In this document: positions 48,311 to 60,962 of the stretch, piece by piece
Numbering within the stretch: position 1 is the stretch's first letter
Layout: every line of letters begins with the position of its first letter
From: Ilex aquifolium
Taxonomy: Eukaryota; Streptophyta; Magnoliopsida; Aquifoliales; Aquifoliaceae
NCBI GenBank assembly: GCA_951799425.1
Contig: OX637397.1
Location: forward strand, 6,377,001-6,441,000
Direction of reading: 5' to 3'
Length of the DNA: 64,000 bases
Translations under genes and position numbers: made by a program
Notes under the pieces: model-generated
Told to the model about the DNA's origin: nothing
The model's input: only the letters and a program-made list of their open reading frames with translations
Database searches by the model: none

Positions 48311-50750
48311 TTTTTCCAAAACCTATTGAGATTAAGGTAGACAATCGGGATTTAGGACAAATTTTGAGGCTAAAGGTGACCCTTTTCTAAACTTTTGCAT
48401 GGATATAAGACAACCTGCCCCTTAGGATAGGGTCCAAAATGATAGTTTAGGATCAAAGCAGTGCCCTTTTGGGCAGACCTAATTTGAGAAAATGACTCTT
48501 GTCCTTTCAACAAAGGTCAGGGACCAACTAAAAAACCTCCCCTTAGTTAAAAACAAAAATAGAGACTAAAATGGCCATATACATAGAATCTCATTGCTTG
48601 GCCCATGAGAGACCACTTTCCACCAAACAAATCAAATACTCTTTTTGTATAAGAATGCAAAGGCCTTTCTATGTCACCTTTCCATTGAAAATGTACCTTT
48701 TTTTAAATAAACAAGAAATCATAATGCATCCACCACTAATTCAATCTCCATTTACCTTTTCCTCCCCTTATTAGCATCGTGTCGTATTCTCTTTCTTCTA
48801 CATTAATTATTTTTTAGGGCTAGATTTGGTTAAGTGGAAAAAAAATGAACCCATTTTGATGGTGTGTAATCCACTAGTATTGGATCGTGAAAGGTCTCGT
48901 GGACATTGGGTAGCGTAAAATTACCTCTCTTCTTCCTCTCCTAAATTTTATGTGGTTGAGAAAAATAAGTAAATAAATAAATAATTAAGCTTGTGTTCTT
49001 GTACCTAAAATGAAATTTTAAATGTGAATTACCCATGAGAATTATATACATGTTTTCTTTTCTTTTCTTTTTGTTTTTGAAAAATTCCACTCATGCCTCT
49101 CAAGATTGACTCAAATTTTAGAAGTTCGCATTTGACACCCCCACAAGATTTTGTCTCTGGCATGTTTCTTTGAGTTTTCACCTTTTTTCTTATTCCTTCA
49201 TCTACACATTCCTCATTTCAAATGTGAACAACTTAAAACATGAGCCCCCCCTCTCTCTCTCTCGTCGATGGGTGCTATGTGGGTCACCACCATTGGAAGT
49301 TTTTACTTGGGTTTAAAGTTGGTTGATCGTGTGATTAGGAACTTTGATATGGATTTTGTATTTGGTTGACTAACTCCAATTTTAGATTTCGTTGATTAAA
49401 ATTTGTGCGTGTGTGCGTAATAAAAGTTAATTTAAAACACCATGATACATATGTTTATATAACGTGATCTAAATATGAAACAAACAGACTCCAGACTCAG
49501 TTGCTTCTATAAACACAACAAATGATTTGCTGGACTCCAAAATAAATTCGGTACTTGCTAGTACACACCGAGCCTCTTGAGAATTAGGGTAATCATTATC
49601 TTCTTAGGTTTTCTTCGAAAATGGATATTTTCCAAAAACAAAAAATGGGTTGACAGTATAAGATTATGTTAATTTTCCTGTCTCTTAACTAACAGAAGGG
49701 TTTCGGTGAAATATAAGTATAAACTAAAAAGGTGATAGTATAATTTTAGAAACTACGAGGGTGTTTCCTAAAGCTTAGGGGTTATGATTTCAAATTTCCT
49801 TTGCTTTTTCGATTTGCCTAACAACCTAAATGTGGATAAAGTATAAACAATTCATGTGATACTAATCTCCCCCATATTTTTCTTATTGGCTTTGGCTTTC
49901 TAGTAGAGAAGTGGTTGTATTTGGCATGAACACTCCATTAGAATGTATAGGAATTCACATTATCCATGCATCATTTAGGTAAATTCCCACTTGCTCAATC
50001 CTTTATTTAAAAAATTAGACATTATTATCTTCACTCATGATCAAAGAAGTGATCATGCACAATAGCAATGGCACATTGAAAATCACAATACGTCAAGGCA
50101 CATATGACATGGAGCACTATGGAATCTTAGATTCTATTAGTTTTAAATCATTTTTAATTTCGGTCAAGTTTAATCATCTACTTCTAGCTATGATGCTCCA
50201 TTATGACATGATCGTTATGGATTCGGGATTATAGAAACAACCTCCTTATAGTTAGACAATACTGTATACATTTGACCCCGCTTAGATCTTCAGTGACAAG
50301 AACCTCATGCGCTGAACTATCTCTTTTAGTGCGTCTTCGCACAGGGGGTAAAGCTACTCTATTATGACTAACGCACTAAGGATCCAAATTGCAAAAACAT
50401 TCTCTTCGAGGGTAAAACTACATATATATGATCTTCTGCAAACCCCGAAGTGACAAAACACTGGACTACTGATTACTTTGCATCCTTAAACTATGATTTC
50501 GATCTCACTTCACTCTGTTTACGATTGAGTTACATTGTCCCTTCAACTAATTGGCCTGTTTTAACTTTATCCCAAAAAACCAAATGATTGTTGTGTTTAA
50601 ATGTCCATATATCATCAAATTTTGAGGCAAAATGAAACAAAGTCACAGCTTTTCCTTCCAAATTCGAACCAATGTCTATAATTTGGACAATGTGAAACTA
50701 TTGTCATAGTTGGAGGTGCTACGCGAAATACATGACAGTTGATGGGGCAA
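48311..50750. other. Intergenic DNA, nothing assigned
   Basis: No coding homology, repeat pair or RNA gene was recognised. There is a short TC run near 49251-49262. Confidence 0.5.
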
Positions 50751-52103
<1,353 letters not shown>

Positions 52104-52111
52104 CATATAGT

Positions 52112-53169
52112 CATAGGCGGAACTAAGTATGGTCTTTATGTATGGTTCAGGGTGGGCAAGTGTCCCTTTATTTTTATTACTTATATATATATATATTATA
52201 TTTGAATAATATATCACTTGTGCCCACTTAAAACTAAAGACAAAAATGCTAGACCACCAACTCCACCCAAAAAAAATTAAAAAACCAAGCCCATATAAAA
52301 CAAAAAAAAAGACTCTGGACCCATATTGTTGAAATCTGAATATTGTACAAAAAATTAAAACTTAATCATGTTAAGTTGCGACTCAAATAGATCGAGTTGC
52401 GACTCAATAGAATTGAGTTAAGATTGATCCCCAAAACTTGGGTTGGATTCCAAATTGTTGAAATTTTGTATCGATCCAATTTTTTAACCGATTGAGTTGT
52501 CAATTGATTATAGTATATTATATCTTCTCAGTTTTTATGGGTAAGGTATAAAATTTTAGATTTTTCTGCAATACTTGTAGTCACCTAGATAATGTTGAGC
52601 AGGATTATAAAGGCAAATAGAACAATGAGACAAGTTTTTTATTTTATTAAGGCTTTCTCCAGATGATCTTAATTTTATTATTTATAAATTTTTACAAGTG
52701 AAAGTTCCTGCAATTGACTTTCATTTAACTTTTTTTTTTTACAAAATATTGTCACTATTTTTATTTAAGTATTAATTAAAGTCTTTGCTATGCGTCAATC
52801 GATTTTAAATTTTTTTACTATGTTTAGCTCTTAAATTTCTGTTTAATAATTTTACTATGTTAATATATCAGTGTGTTTGAAACATCATTTATTGAATAAA
52901 TTTAATGAATTATTAGTGAATAACTTATATATTTTTTTATACAAAAATAATAATTAGCTCTATTTTTTACAATAGTGATAATTAGTCATTTTTTGTACAT
53001 ATACAATATGCATTATTTTTTGACATTTTTTTATGTTAAATGGAATTCATGTATCAAATGTGATATAATAAATATAAATATATTATTTATCATGATTGGT
53101 TAAAAAGAAAAAAATTAGAATACGTAATTAAAATGTCCACCCTAAACAAAATTTCTATCTCCGCCCCTG
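52112..53169. mobile_element. Non-autonomous hAT element (about 1.06 kb)
   Basis: Perfect 8-bp duplications CATATAGT (52104-52111 and 53170-53177) flank ends CATAGGCGGA and (inverted) TCCGCCCCTG, matching the CAGGGGCGGAG-type termini of plant hAT elements. The interior is AT-rich with no transposase. Confidence 0.85.
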
Positions 53170-53452
53170 CATATAGTCAGACAAGTATCACTACAAGAGT
53201 GCATCTTCTTTATACAATGGAAGTGACCCTCAAAATTCCACGACTGTCCTAATCTGCACGTCAAGTGTGCATGGTACTACTTGACACATGGGAACAAAGC
53301 TAAATTTTCAGTCAATTCATCCGAGCAACACGGAGACCCATTTTTGTCTAATCAAGTACAGTTCAAGCAACTATGAGTGAAGAAATTCTTCATCGTTTGC
53401 TTCCTTTTATTTTTATTTTTTAGGAATATCCATGCACTGCCCCTTGAGGGTG

Positions 53453-53620
53453 GGGATTTGGCACAACAATAAAATTGTGCCAATGCGGCATGAGCATCAT
53501 AGGTTCGAGACACAGAAATATGCTTCCGCTTGCACTAATATAACATATATCTGACCCTATTCAAATCTCAGAGTGATGGAAGTTTCGTAGACTAAACTGT
53601 CCTCTGTATCCTTTCACGGG
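53453..53620 (+). repeat. Degraded Au-type SINE
   Basis: GGGGATTTGGCACAACAATA and CATAGGTTCGAGACAC correspond to the tRNA-like A and B boxes of the plant Au SINE. Downstream, TCTGACCCTATTCAAATCTC fits its body. The ends and flanking duplication are unclear. Confidence 0.55.
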
Positions 53621-55560
53621 CTCATGACTTTGAGTTTGCTAGAGATACGACAAACAATGAGCCCCATCAATGGTAAAACATTCATGTTAAGAGGTCTAAA
53701 TCACGTCACACAGCACCTTCCTGGATTTGTTGATACAATCTCTAGAAAGGCATTGAAAGAACTGTTTGTTTGACCTTTGAAAATGGACAGTCAAGATGAC
53801 GAAATCTGGCCCCCCATGTTACAACGAATGAAGAGCTATGCTTTGCTACTCCTGCTATCATGAGAAATGAGAAACTAATCTATGTGCTGGAACCAATTTG
53901 TGTCTATAAAAGTATACAATATAAATGGAAGCTGAAAGAAATAAAAGAAATCATATGAACCTCACCTTTCAGTGGGGAACATTGAAATACATGAATTTGT
54001 TAAAGGCTGATATCGAAAAAGCTAAGGCCACTCAGTATAATTTTAGTGGATCAAAGATTGATAGGGACATTACCACTAAGCCAAGGAAGCAAAAGAAGCA
54101 AAACAAACAGTAAGTGCAACAAAGAGCTCTATGGAAATTTCTTATGGTGGGTCTATCAAAACACTTGGCTCTCAAGACCTAACCACAACTTCCAACTAAC
54201 ATCACCATGCTCATTCAGCTTTAAAGTATGAATTAAAAACCAAACATAAGGAAACTGGATCCATCTTCAAGAATGCTTGACCAATTATTCAAGGTGTATA
54301 CGGGCTTGCTGGCATCATAAGGTGCATATATTTTTAACAATGAGTCATTCTTCCATAACAACATAATTATAGTGCAACACACAGATTCTACATTACAAGT
54401 ATAATAGTATACGCACTAACATCATAATGAGATCATACTAGGGTTAGCTATAACAATAATGTGTTAAAATGTCAATGGCAATGCATAGATACACCACAAG
54501 TATCAAGCACAAAAAAGAACTGCATAGTGTATACTTTACATACCCTATGAAAACACAAACTTTCTCCTATCAATAATGGGCAAACTCGCATAATGGAGAA
54601 GATAAACAAGTGGCATTGATTGTAGCTTCATTTACAATTGTTGGATGACAGCAAGGCAATAAATTTTAGATCAAGATCTGATCATGACATGATCATCATT
54701 GTGGAACCCTGATAAATCAAATCCAACGAGGGTATTAGAATTTTTTTGAGTCTATCATGACTCATTGCCTATGTTTTTGGTTTTTTTGGGTAGAGGTAGG
54801 GGGCGGGGGTAAGAATTGGCTGTACTGATTTATGGCATTGCAAGAGCCACACAGCTCAGTTGAATTCTATGACAGAGCAAGGGACATTCATGATGGGAAG
54901 CCAATGACTTGCATAGCTTGCCTATATAGTCATCGCTTTAGCAAATAAGGCCAATTTCGAACACTGCTATGTCCTCGGGAGGAAGTAGGGCAAACAATGA
55001 CTCGGTTAGAATTCAATTTCAAACTACTAGAACAGCAAGATGTACAAAAAAATGTCCATTTGCCTCATTAAGAAAGAAATTGTTTTACTAAAAAAGGCTC
55101 CATCGAGAGGTTCATAGATTCATACATTTCGGTGGAAAACAATACCAATATCCAGCCACAATATTTATAAAACAACGCATACTTGTTTCGTCTACTTCGT
55201 GCTCATCTGAAATTCAGTTGCAGGATACGAGCTACAATTAATTATCATGTGGAACCAAATCTCCATGTAACATATTTGCATTGGAGACCAAAAATGTGGG
55301 ATATGCAATCCAAATTAAGTCAAGTATCATATCTTCAGTGGCATCACATTGTTTCCAAAAAAAAAAAATCTGTGCAAAACACAACAGCGTAATCTCTTAA
55401 CCAAGTGGCATCCAAACATCCTACAAGGATTAATCAGCTTCAGCGTTCCTAATGAACCCATCCTTGTGAAAGCCAGCTTAGTATTTTCCAAGTGTGGCAT
55501 CCCTTTATTAACAGATAGTTGGGAATTAAAGACGGGTTACAAATGAATTACCATCACAAA
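53621..55560. other. Intergenic DNA, nothing assigned
   Basis: No recognisable coding exons, RNA genes or paired repeats were found. I cannot exclude small exons of an unrecognised gene. Confidence 0.4.
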
Positions 55561-55573
55561 CAATAAAAATAAA

Positions 55574-55730
55574 TAAAAAGGGCAGAAGAGGCTCCCGCCG
55601 CTCTAAGCTCTGGCAGGGGTCAGATGTAAGCAACCTTACCCTACGCAGAGAGACTCTTTCCGCACTCAAATCCTAGACACCCAGGTTACAATGGAACAAC
55701 CTCACCGCCGCATCAATGCATACCCTCAAC
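55574..55730 (-). repeat. Au-type SINE with target duplication
   Basis: On the minus strand it reads a tRNA-like head (GAGGGTATGCATTGATGCGG; B-box-like GGATTTGAGTG) and then AGGGTAAGGTTGCTTACATC, TCTGACCCCTGCCAGAGCTT and GGCGGGAGCCTCTTCTGCCC. It ends in a T-rich tail, as in the plant Au SINE family. The 13-bp duplications CAATAAAAATAAA lie at 55561-55573 and 55731-55743, and the T-rich tail overlaps the left one. Confidence 0.85.
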
Positions 55731-55743
55731 CAATAAAAATAAA

Positions 55744-56513
55744 ATACTCATCTGTTCATGAGCCAGCCAGACCCCATCTAATGTTACATCCAAACACCCC
55801 ATTCCGCAATGTTAGTACTTTTCCCTCTGTTAAAAGACTATGGAACAGATTCCAACAAGGAAAACATCTATCAAAACATAAGCCGTGCTTATTCTATCTT
55901 CCGAAAAATTCTGTTAATTCATGAAGACAAACATTTTGAAGGAAAAACTATGCATATAACAAACTGGAGTTTTTTTAACTGAGAGTTCAAATCGGACTGA
56001 TCAACTGGTGAGCACCTCATCTCAAAATAAAAAGCCATATAGCATTCCACATTTCTGAATTCTGTGTCAGCATGCTCCTTCACCACATAAAACCAAACCC
56101 CACTTACAAGAAACTAATAAGATGAATTTGTCAGATTAAATAATTCATCTAATCATTTTAGATTGACTAACATTTTGTGGATTTTTAGATTCAAATAATC
56201 TTTTCTGAAGGGCTTTTAAAGTCTTTCGTGAAGGAGGAATACAACACTGCACCATGAACTTGCAGTCAAAGAAATATTTCAAGATTCAGATACCGAGACC
56301 AATTTATTTTTGGGCAAATGACCTTTATATCACATGCCCTTGCGACTCATTTCTGTTGTGTTAGTGGATTTAGGGTGTTTTAACATATCCATCAGGCACT
56401 CCATGTGAGTAAAGCCATTAAGCTATGATGCTTGATGAGAGCAAAAATAAATCCATGGATCATAAAGCGAACCATCTTAGATAATCTACAGACAAAGAGT
56501 ACTGAAGAAACCA
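55744..56513. other. Intergenic DNA, nothing assigned
   Basis: This lies between the SINE and the Harbinger-like element. No coding or repeat signal is recognised. Confidence 0.4.
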
Positions 56514-56680
56514 TAAGAGCAACTCCAAGGGGCTATCTAAACCAAACCCTTTAGCTATTTTAGATAGCCTCACCTTAAAATATCACTCCAAGGACCTAGC
56601 TAAAGCCCTATCTATTTCCCATAGCCCATTTTTCACTCGCTACGCGTAGCTAGCCAGTCACGCTCGCTGGATCGCCTCCT

Positions 56681-57011
56681 TGATGTAAATCGTAATAAGA
56701 AAGAATTAGGGATGAGAAAAGAAGAAGAAGGGGATGAGAACAGAGAGAGAATTTAAGGAAGAATGATTCAATATCAATAATCAATAATAATCAAAGTCTC
56801 CTACAACAAACATGTATCCCCTATATATATAGGAGTTCACAAATCCTATATATATAAGGAGATCACAAATCCTAAAATAAATAAATAATCAAAATGACAA
56901 CTAAACCCTTAAAAGGTAAAAGAAATTACTTAAAAGATAAATACTAAAAGTATCTAAATAACTATCATAATTAATCTATAATACTATCAAATTCCTATAC
57001 GATCCTCATCA
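56681..57011 (-). repeat. 3' LTR of element D
   Basis: 331 bp, nearly identical to 58998-59328. It contains the palindromic CCTATATATATAGG motif (56818-56831), possibly a TATA element, in both copies. The ORF stop lies 25 bp inside this LTR. Confidence 0.92.
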
Positions 57012-58492
57012 TTCTCCTCCGGTTGAAAAAAACTCTCCTCTGGAGAGTCTTCAAGGCAGAAGTACCCTAAGAAAGCAGCATGAAGATAATAGAACGCCTC
57101 ATCTAGAATGAAAGAACCATCAACATTTTTCCATCGACCAGAATAAATGCAAGAATCTCCATCTGTAGCAATGTAAATCTGGTCCCGTAGCACATCATCT
57201 ATTTGGCCCGAAATATGCGATGGAAGTGGAAAGATAAGAATTGGAGCAATGTTAATTGATGTAAATCGTAATAAGAAAGAATTAGGGATGAGAAAAGAAG
57301 AAGAAGCAATTCCACCTGTAGAAACACTAGATAACAAAATAGGAGGTTCTGGAATACCTCGATTAAGTAGCATGTCATCCAAATAAAAATTTGGACTAAT
57401 ACTAACATTCAATGGAAAATTAAGTAAATAAGCATTAGATCCAAACTCAAGAATAGCAAAACAATTCCCATTAGATTTGAACAAAAGGCATTCAGTGGGA
57501 CAAGACATCAATGACAAAGGAGTAACTATAACACCCTGGTGCTGAAAATAAGAAAGTACAGACTCAATTGAACACTTGAAAGTAGACAAAGAATCAAAGT
57601 TAACACTCTCAAGTGGGATAGAATCTAGAACAATGTCAACAATCTCAGATGGAGAAGAATCCATAACAATGTCATCATGATTCAGAATAGTAGACATAGA
57701 ATAATTGCCAACAGATTCTAACATAGATAGTTCAATATGTTCAACATCTTGCATAGAAACCAACTGAATGGATTTTTCTTCAAGTTCAAGGATTATTGAT
57801 GATTCAACTTTTGGCTCCGATGAGGTAGGAAACATGATAGGATCAAAAATAATCTCATCACTAGTATCAATGCTCAAACGATTGAAAGTATGTTTTGAAG
57901 GATGTAAAGCATGAGGGTCCAATGGAACAGAAATATGACTATCATTATGCGGGTGTTCAACATTAGGTGAAACTGGAGACTTGTTCTTATTTTCTTCCAT
58001 TTGCTGACTTGCAAAAATTTTATTCAAGTGAGAAAGTTGACTTGTTATTTCAGATAATTGATTTTTCATCCCTCTACATTCTTCACGTAATTGGCTGAGT
58101 GAATGTTTAGTATTGGCAACTTCAATTTCAAAGATCTCAACCTTTTTTTCTAGGAAAGTTTGGGTTTTTGAATGATCACTAATGACATGAAAGATTGATC
58201 CGGATTGACCTTGATGATGACTTTGGGAAGCATGACGTTGGTAACTCTTATGTGACTTAAGTGCCCCAGAGTAGTATTCTAGATAATCTTCATAATAAAA
58301 CTCAGTCTTAGTATGGACTTTATGATGACTCCGAGAAACTCTAGGAACGGAATAGGTATAGTGATGATGTTGTGGAGAACTGGGAACTTGAGACATTGTT
58401 GATGTTGGATAAGTATATGAATAGGCATCATAATGATCATATGAACTCATGATTGACTTTGAAATATGAGAATAACATAAGAATGAGTTCAA
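56987..58492 (-). CDS. Unrecognised 501-residue ORF of element D
   Basis: I do not recognise this protein. A second ATG at residue 15 (MSSYDHYDAYSYTYPTSTMS) may be the real start. Residues 15-105 are rich in Tyr, His and Ser. A coiled coil follows at about 108-170 (FLEKKVEIFEIEVANTKHSL, SQLREECRGMKNQLSEI). Residues 170-330 are acidic and Ser-rich. The C-terminal part is more hydrophobic and ends in an acidic tail (EESFFQPEENDEDRIGI) that reaches into the 3' LTR. There is no CCHC knuckle, DSG/DTG protease, reverse-transcriptase or integrase motif. About 17 residues near 395-412 are encoded by an embedded piece of the element's own LTR. The position between LTRs suggests a gag-like or captured protein; the coiled coil would suit self-assembly, but that is inference. 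Confidence 0.7.
   Translation of the reverse strand: MNSFLCYSHISKSIMSSYDHYDAYSYTYPTSTMSQVPSSPQHHHYTYSVPRVSRSHHKVHTKTEFYYEDYLEYYSGALKSHKSYQRHASQSHHQGQSGSIFHVISDHSKTQTFLEKKVEIFEIEVANTKHSLSQLREECRGMKNQLSEITSQLSHLNKIFASQQMEENKNKSPVSPNVEHPHNDSHISVPLDPHALHPSKHTFNRLSIDTSDEIIFDPIMFPTSSEPKVESSIILELEEKSIQLVSMQDVEHIELSMLESVGNYSMSTILNHDDIVMDSSPSEIVDIVLDSIPLESVNFDSLSTFKCSIESVLSYFQHQGVIVTPLSLMSCPTECLLFKSNGNCFAILEFGSNAYLLNFPLNVSISPNFYLDDMLLNRGIPEPPILLSSVSTGGIASSSFLIPNSFLLRFTSINIAPILIFPLPSHISGQIDDVLRDQIYIATDGDSCIYSGRWKNVDGSFILDEAFYYLHAAFLGYFCLEDSPEESFFQPEENDEDRIGI
57257..57306 (+). repeat. Embedded 50-bp LTR-end copy inside the element D ORF
   Basis: The 50 bases starting TGATGTAAATCGTAATAAGA are identical to the first 50 bases of the left LTR (56681-56730). 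They lie in an open reading frame and are translated as part of the 501-residue ORF. Confidence 0.93.
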
Positions 58493-58982
58493 GAATGTAA
58501 TTGATAATTACAAGAAGTGAAAATACTTAAATAGAAGAAAATATGTTTTGGACCCTTACAAATTCTCTAATTTTTCAATGAATAAAAATATTAGTCTCAA
58601 AATCTATGAGAGTATGCATACCATAATAAAGAGGAAATTCTGAAACTTGCTGTGGATGATTTTGCAATTTTTGAAACCTTTGGGGGAGGACTCTGTAACT
58701 TCTGAAACTTCTTGGGCAGTTCTGAAATTTCTGCAGACCTCTTGGGATGTGTCTGCAATTTTTTTTGGAATTTCTGGGTGATGTTTCTGTAATTTTTTGA
58801 AATTTCTGGGGGTAATTCTGTAATTTTCTAGACCTTCTGGGAATGTTTCTGCAATTCAGAAAGGGTGTTTTTTTTTTAACTGGACAGCGCGATGAACAGT
58901 ATTGATGAACAGTAACCCGATGAACAGTACTCCGTGAACAGTGTTAATGTTTTTTTTTTTTTTTGGTACGAATCGAAGTTGG

Positions 58983-58995
58983 GCTCTGATACCAA
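58983..58995 (-). other. Primer-binding site of element D
   Basis: GCTCTGATACCAA on the plus strand is the inverse of TTGGTATCAGAGC, the initiator tRNA-Met site. It ends two bases before the right LTR. Confidence 0.85.
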
Positions 58996-58997
58996 AT

Positions 58998-59328
58998 TGA
59001 TGTAAATCGTAATAAGAAAGAATTACGGATGAGAAAAGAAGAAGAAGGGGATGAGAACAGAGAGAGAATTTAAGGAAGAAGGATTCAATATCAATAATCA
59101 ATAATAATCAAAGTCTCCTACAACAAACATGTATCCCCTATATATATAGGAGTTCACAAATCCTATATATATAAGGAGATCACAAATCCTAAAATAATAA
59201 ATAATCAAAATGACAACTAAACCCTTAAAAGGTAAAAGAAATTACTTAAAAGATAAATACTAAAAGTATCTAAATAACTATCATAATTAATCTATAATAT
59301 CTATCCAATTCCTATACGATCCCCATCA
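58998..59328 (-). repeat. 5' LTR of element D
   Basis: 331 bp, bounded by TGATGTAAATCG and CCCCATCA, and followed by the CTCCT target duplication. Confidence 0.92.
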
Positions 59329-60962
59329 CTCCTCCTCTCTCTCAGACATTCTCGCCTCTTGCTGCCTCTCTCTGCCTCCTCCTCTCGCCAGACACATCGA
59401 TTTCTCTCCAGCCTTCATCGATCGATTTCTCTCCATCCTTCATCGATCAGACCACCAGATTTCTCCAGCCCACCATCGATCGAACTCGATCTCAGACCGA
59501 TTTCTCCAGACCAGAGGCACACAGAGGCAGCAATCGCTCAGACCACTCTCTGTTTCTATAAGCAGATCCAACCACTCGGTGGGTTTCAACTTCATAGCTT
59601 GTGGGTGAATATCAAGAACTCCCCAAAACCTGTACCCGATTTGTAAACAGAGAATGGGGTTTCTGTTCTGTTTATCCATCATGATTTGTCAATCTTATTA
59701 TTAATTCCATCAAGAAACAGGTATTGGGTTATTGGTTTTCTGTTCTTGTTCACAATCATTACTGTGGTAAATGTTTCCCTTATTTTTAGTTTTGTTTTAC
59801 CCTTTTGAGGATAAAAAAAATTCACTGTTGTTGTAAATGCTATGTTCACCCAAATTTCTAGTTGAACAGTGCATTTGATCAATTGGGTTTGATAGATTTG
59901 TGGAATTGAGGCTTTTATATGTTGTTTCTTTGCGGGAACCTAATATTTTAATGGGTTCAATTTGTTTTTTCCAGTTATTGAATTGACAAGGGTAGAAACT
60001 GTTTATTGTATTTGGGTTTCTGGTCAGTCAATAGAACAATTATCACCGGCAGCAATTTTTTACAATCCAAAAGGTTAGATTTTCCTATGTTCTGTTCAAT
60101 TGCTCCTTGTTTATCAGCTTGTATGTCTTTAGAATGCTTCTAATATTAGGATAGTTTATTGCCACCTTATTGATCCTTCATGAGGATGTTTATTCTGTGA
60201 ATTGATCCAAACGATATCAATAACTCGGCTACGATGGGCTTATTGTCTGTGTTGCAATTATGAATATATTTTGTTTTTTTTAGTTATATTGACAACCACC
60301 CACGGATCAAGAAGAAGAATTGTATCGATCATGGTGGTTGTTTTATGTTTTTATTTTTCTGTTTTATGGGTTTTGTAGTAAAGATCTTGGGTTTGAAAGA
60401 ACTGTTCATAACAAGGAAACAACATTTTTTTTAGTTATAGTTATGGGTTTTTTGCTTTGCTCTCACAATTCCTTGTACAAAGGATGTATTCTTTGATCTC
60501 ACTTCTCCTTTGCAAGGAAGATGAGACTGGACATTTAGCAGATTGTAGTAAAACACAATTTTGTAAAGCAGTTCATATATTATTATCTTCTTTTTCTCTT
60601 CACAGAAGTGCTTCTAAATGTTGCAGTTCCTCATATAAGAAAAAAAAATGTAGATAAGTCGAGGCAATCTCTCACATTTTATTCAAGTTTAGAGACAAAA
60701 GCATTATATTCAGTTGAAAGACTTGTTCCCGTAAATTCTATTTCAATTTCCGCATTAGATGTAATTTGTTTTGGACTTTGGTTCACCAATTAGGTATGAA
60801 TTATGAATTGTGAATTGTTAGTTGAAGTTAGTTGAAGTGGTTAGCTAAAATAGATAGCGTTGTTGGAGTGAGTTTAAAAAAGTGGGTAGCTAAAGTAGAT
60901 AATGGAATAAAAAAATATATTTTGGCTAGTTAGTTTACATAGCCTCCTTGGAGTTGCTCTAA

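Larger units (their letters stand above)
56681..59328 (-). mobile_element. Compact LTR retroelement with a single unrecognised ORF (element D)
   Basis: The two LTRs (56681-57011 and 58998-59328) are each 331 bp, start TGATGTAAATCG and end CATCA. Perfect 5-bp duplications CTCCT (56676-56680 and 59329-59333) flank the element. A tRNA-Met-type primer site sits inside the right LTR, so it reads on the minus strand. The LTRs differ at only about 2 percent by eye, suggesting an age under or about one million years. It looks whole for a non-autonomous element: one 501-codon frame, no gag or pol motif. It is inserted in the left part of the Harbinger-like element. Confidence 0.88.
56517..60959. mobile_element. 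PIF/Harbinger-like non-autonomous element hosting an LTR retroelement
   Basis: The inverted ends GAGCAACTCCAAGG(R)GGCTAT (left 56517, right ending 60959) agree over about 25 bp. Both are flanked by TAA (56514-56516 and 60960-60962), the 3-bp TWA duplication of PIF/Harbinger elements. Subterminal TAGCTATTTTAGATAG-type words occur on both sides. Without the nested retroelement (56681-59328) it is about 1.8 kb. The right part (59334-60790) holds a CT-rich leader-like stretch with a 95-codon frame at 59359-59646 that I cannot assign, and no transposase or Myb-like frame. It could carry captured host sequence. Confidence 0.75.

Noticed and set aside
53490-53520. tRNA gene suggested by AGGTTCGAGAC
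   Set aside because: The tRNA-like A and B boxes fit an Au SINE head, and no cloverleaf could be built around them.
59359-59646. 95-codon frame that could be a signal-peptide protein
   Set aside because: CT-rich leader-like sequence inside the Harbinger-like element, with no recognisable domain; kept only as a possible captured leader.
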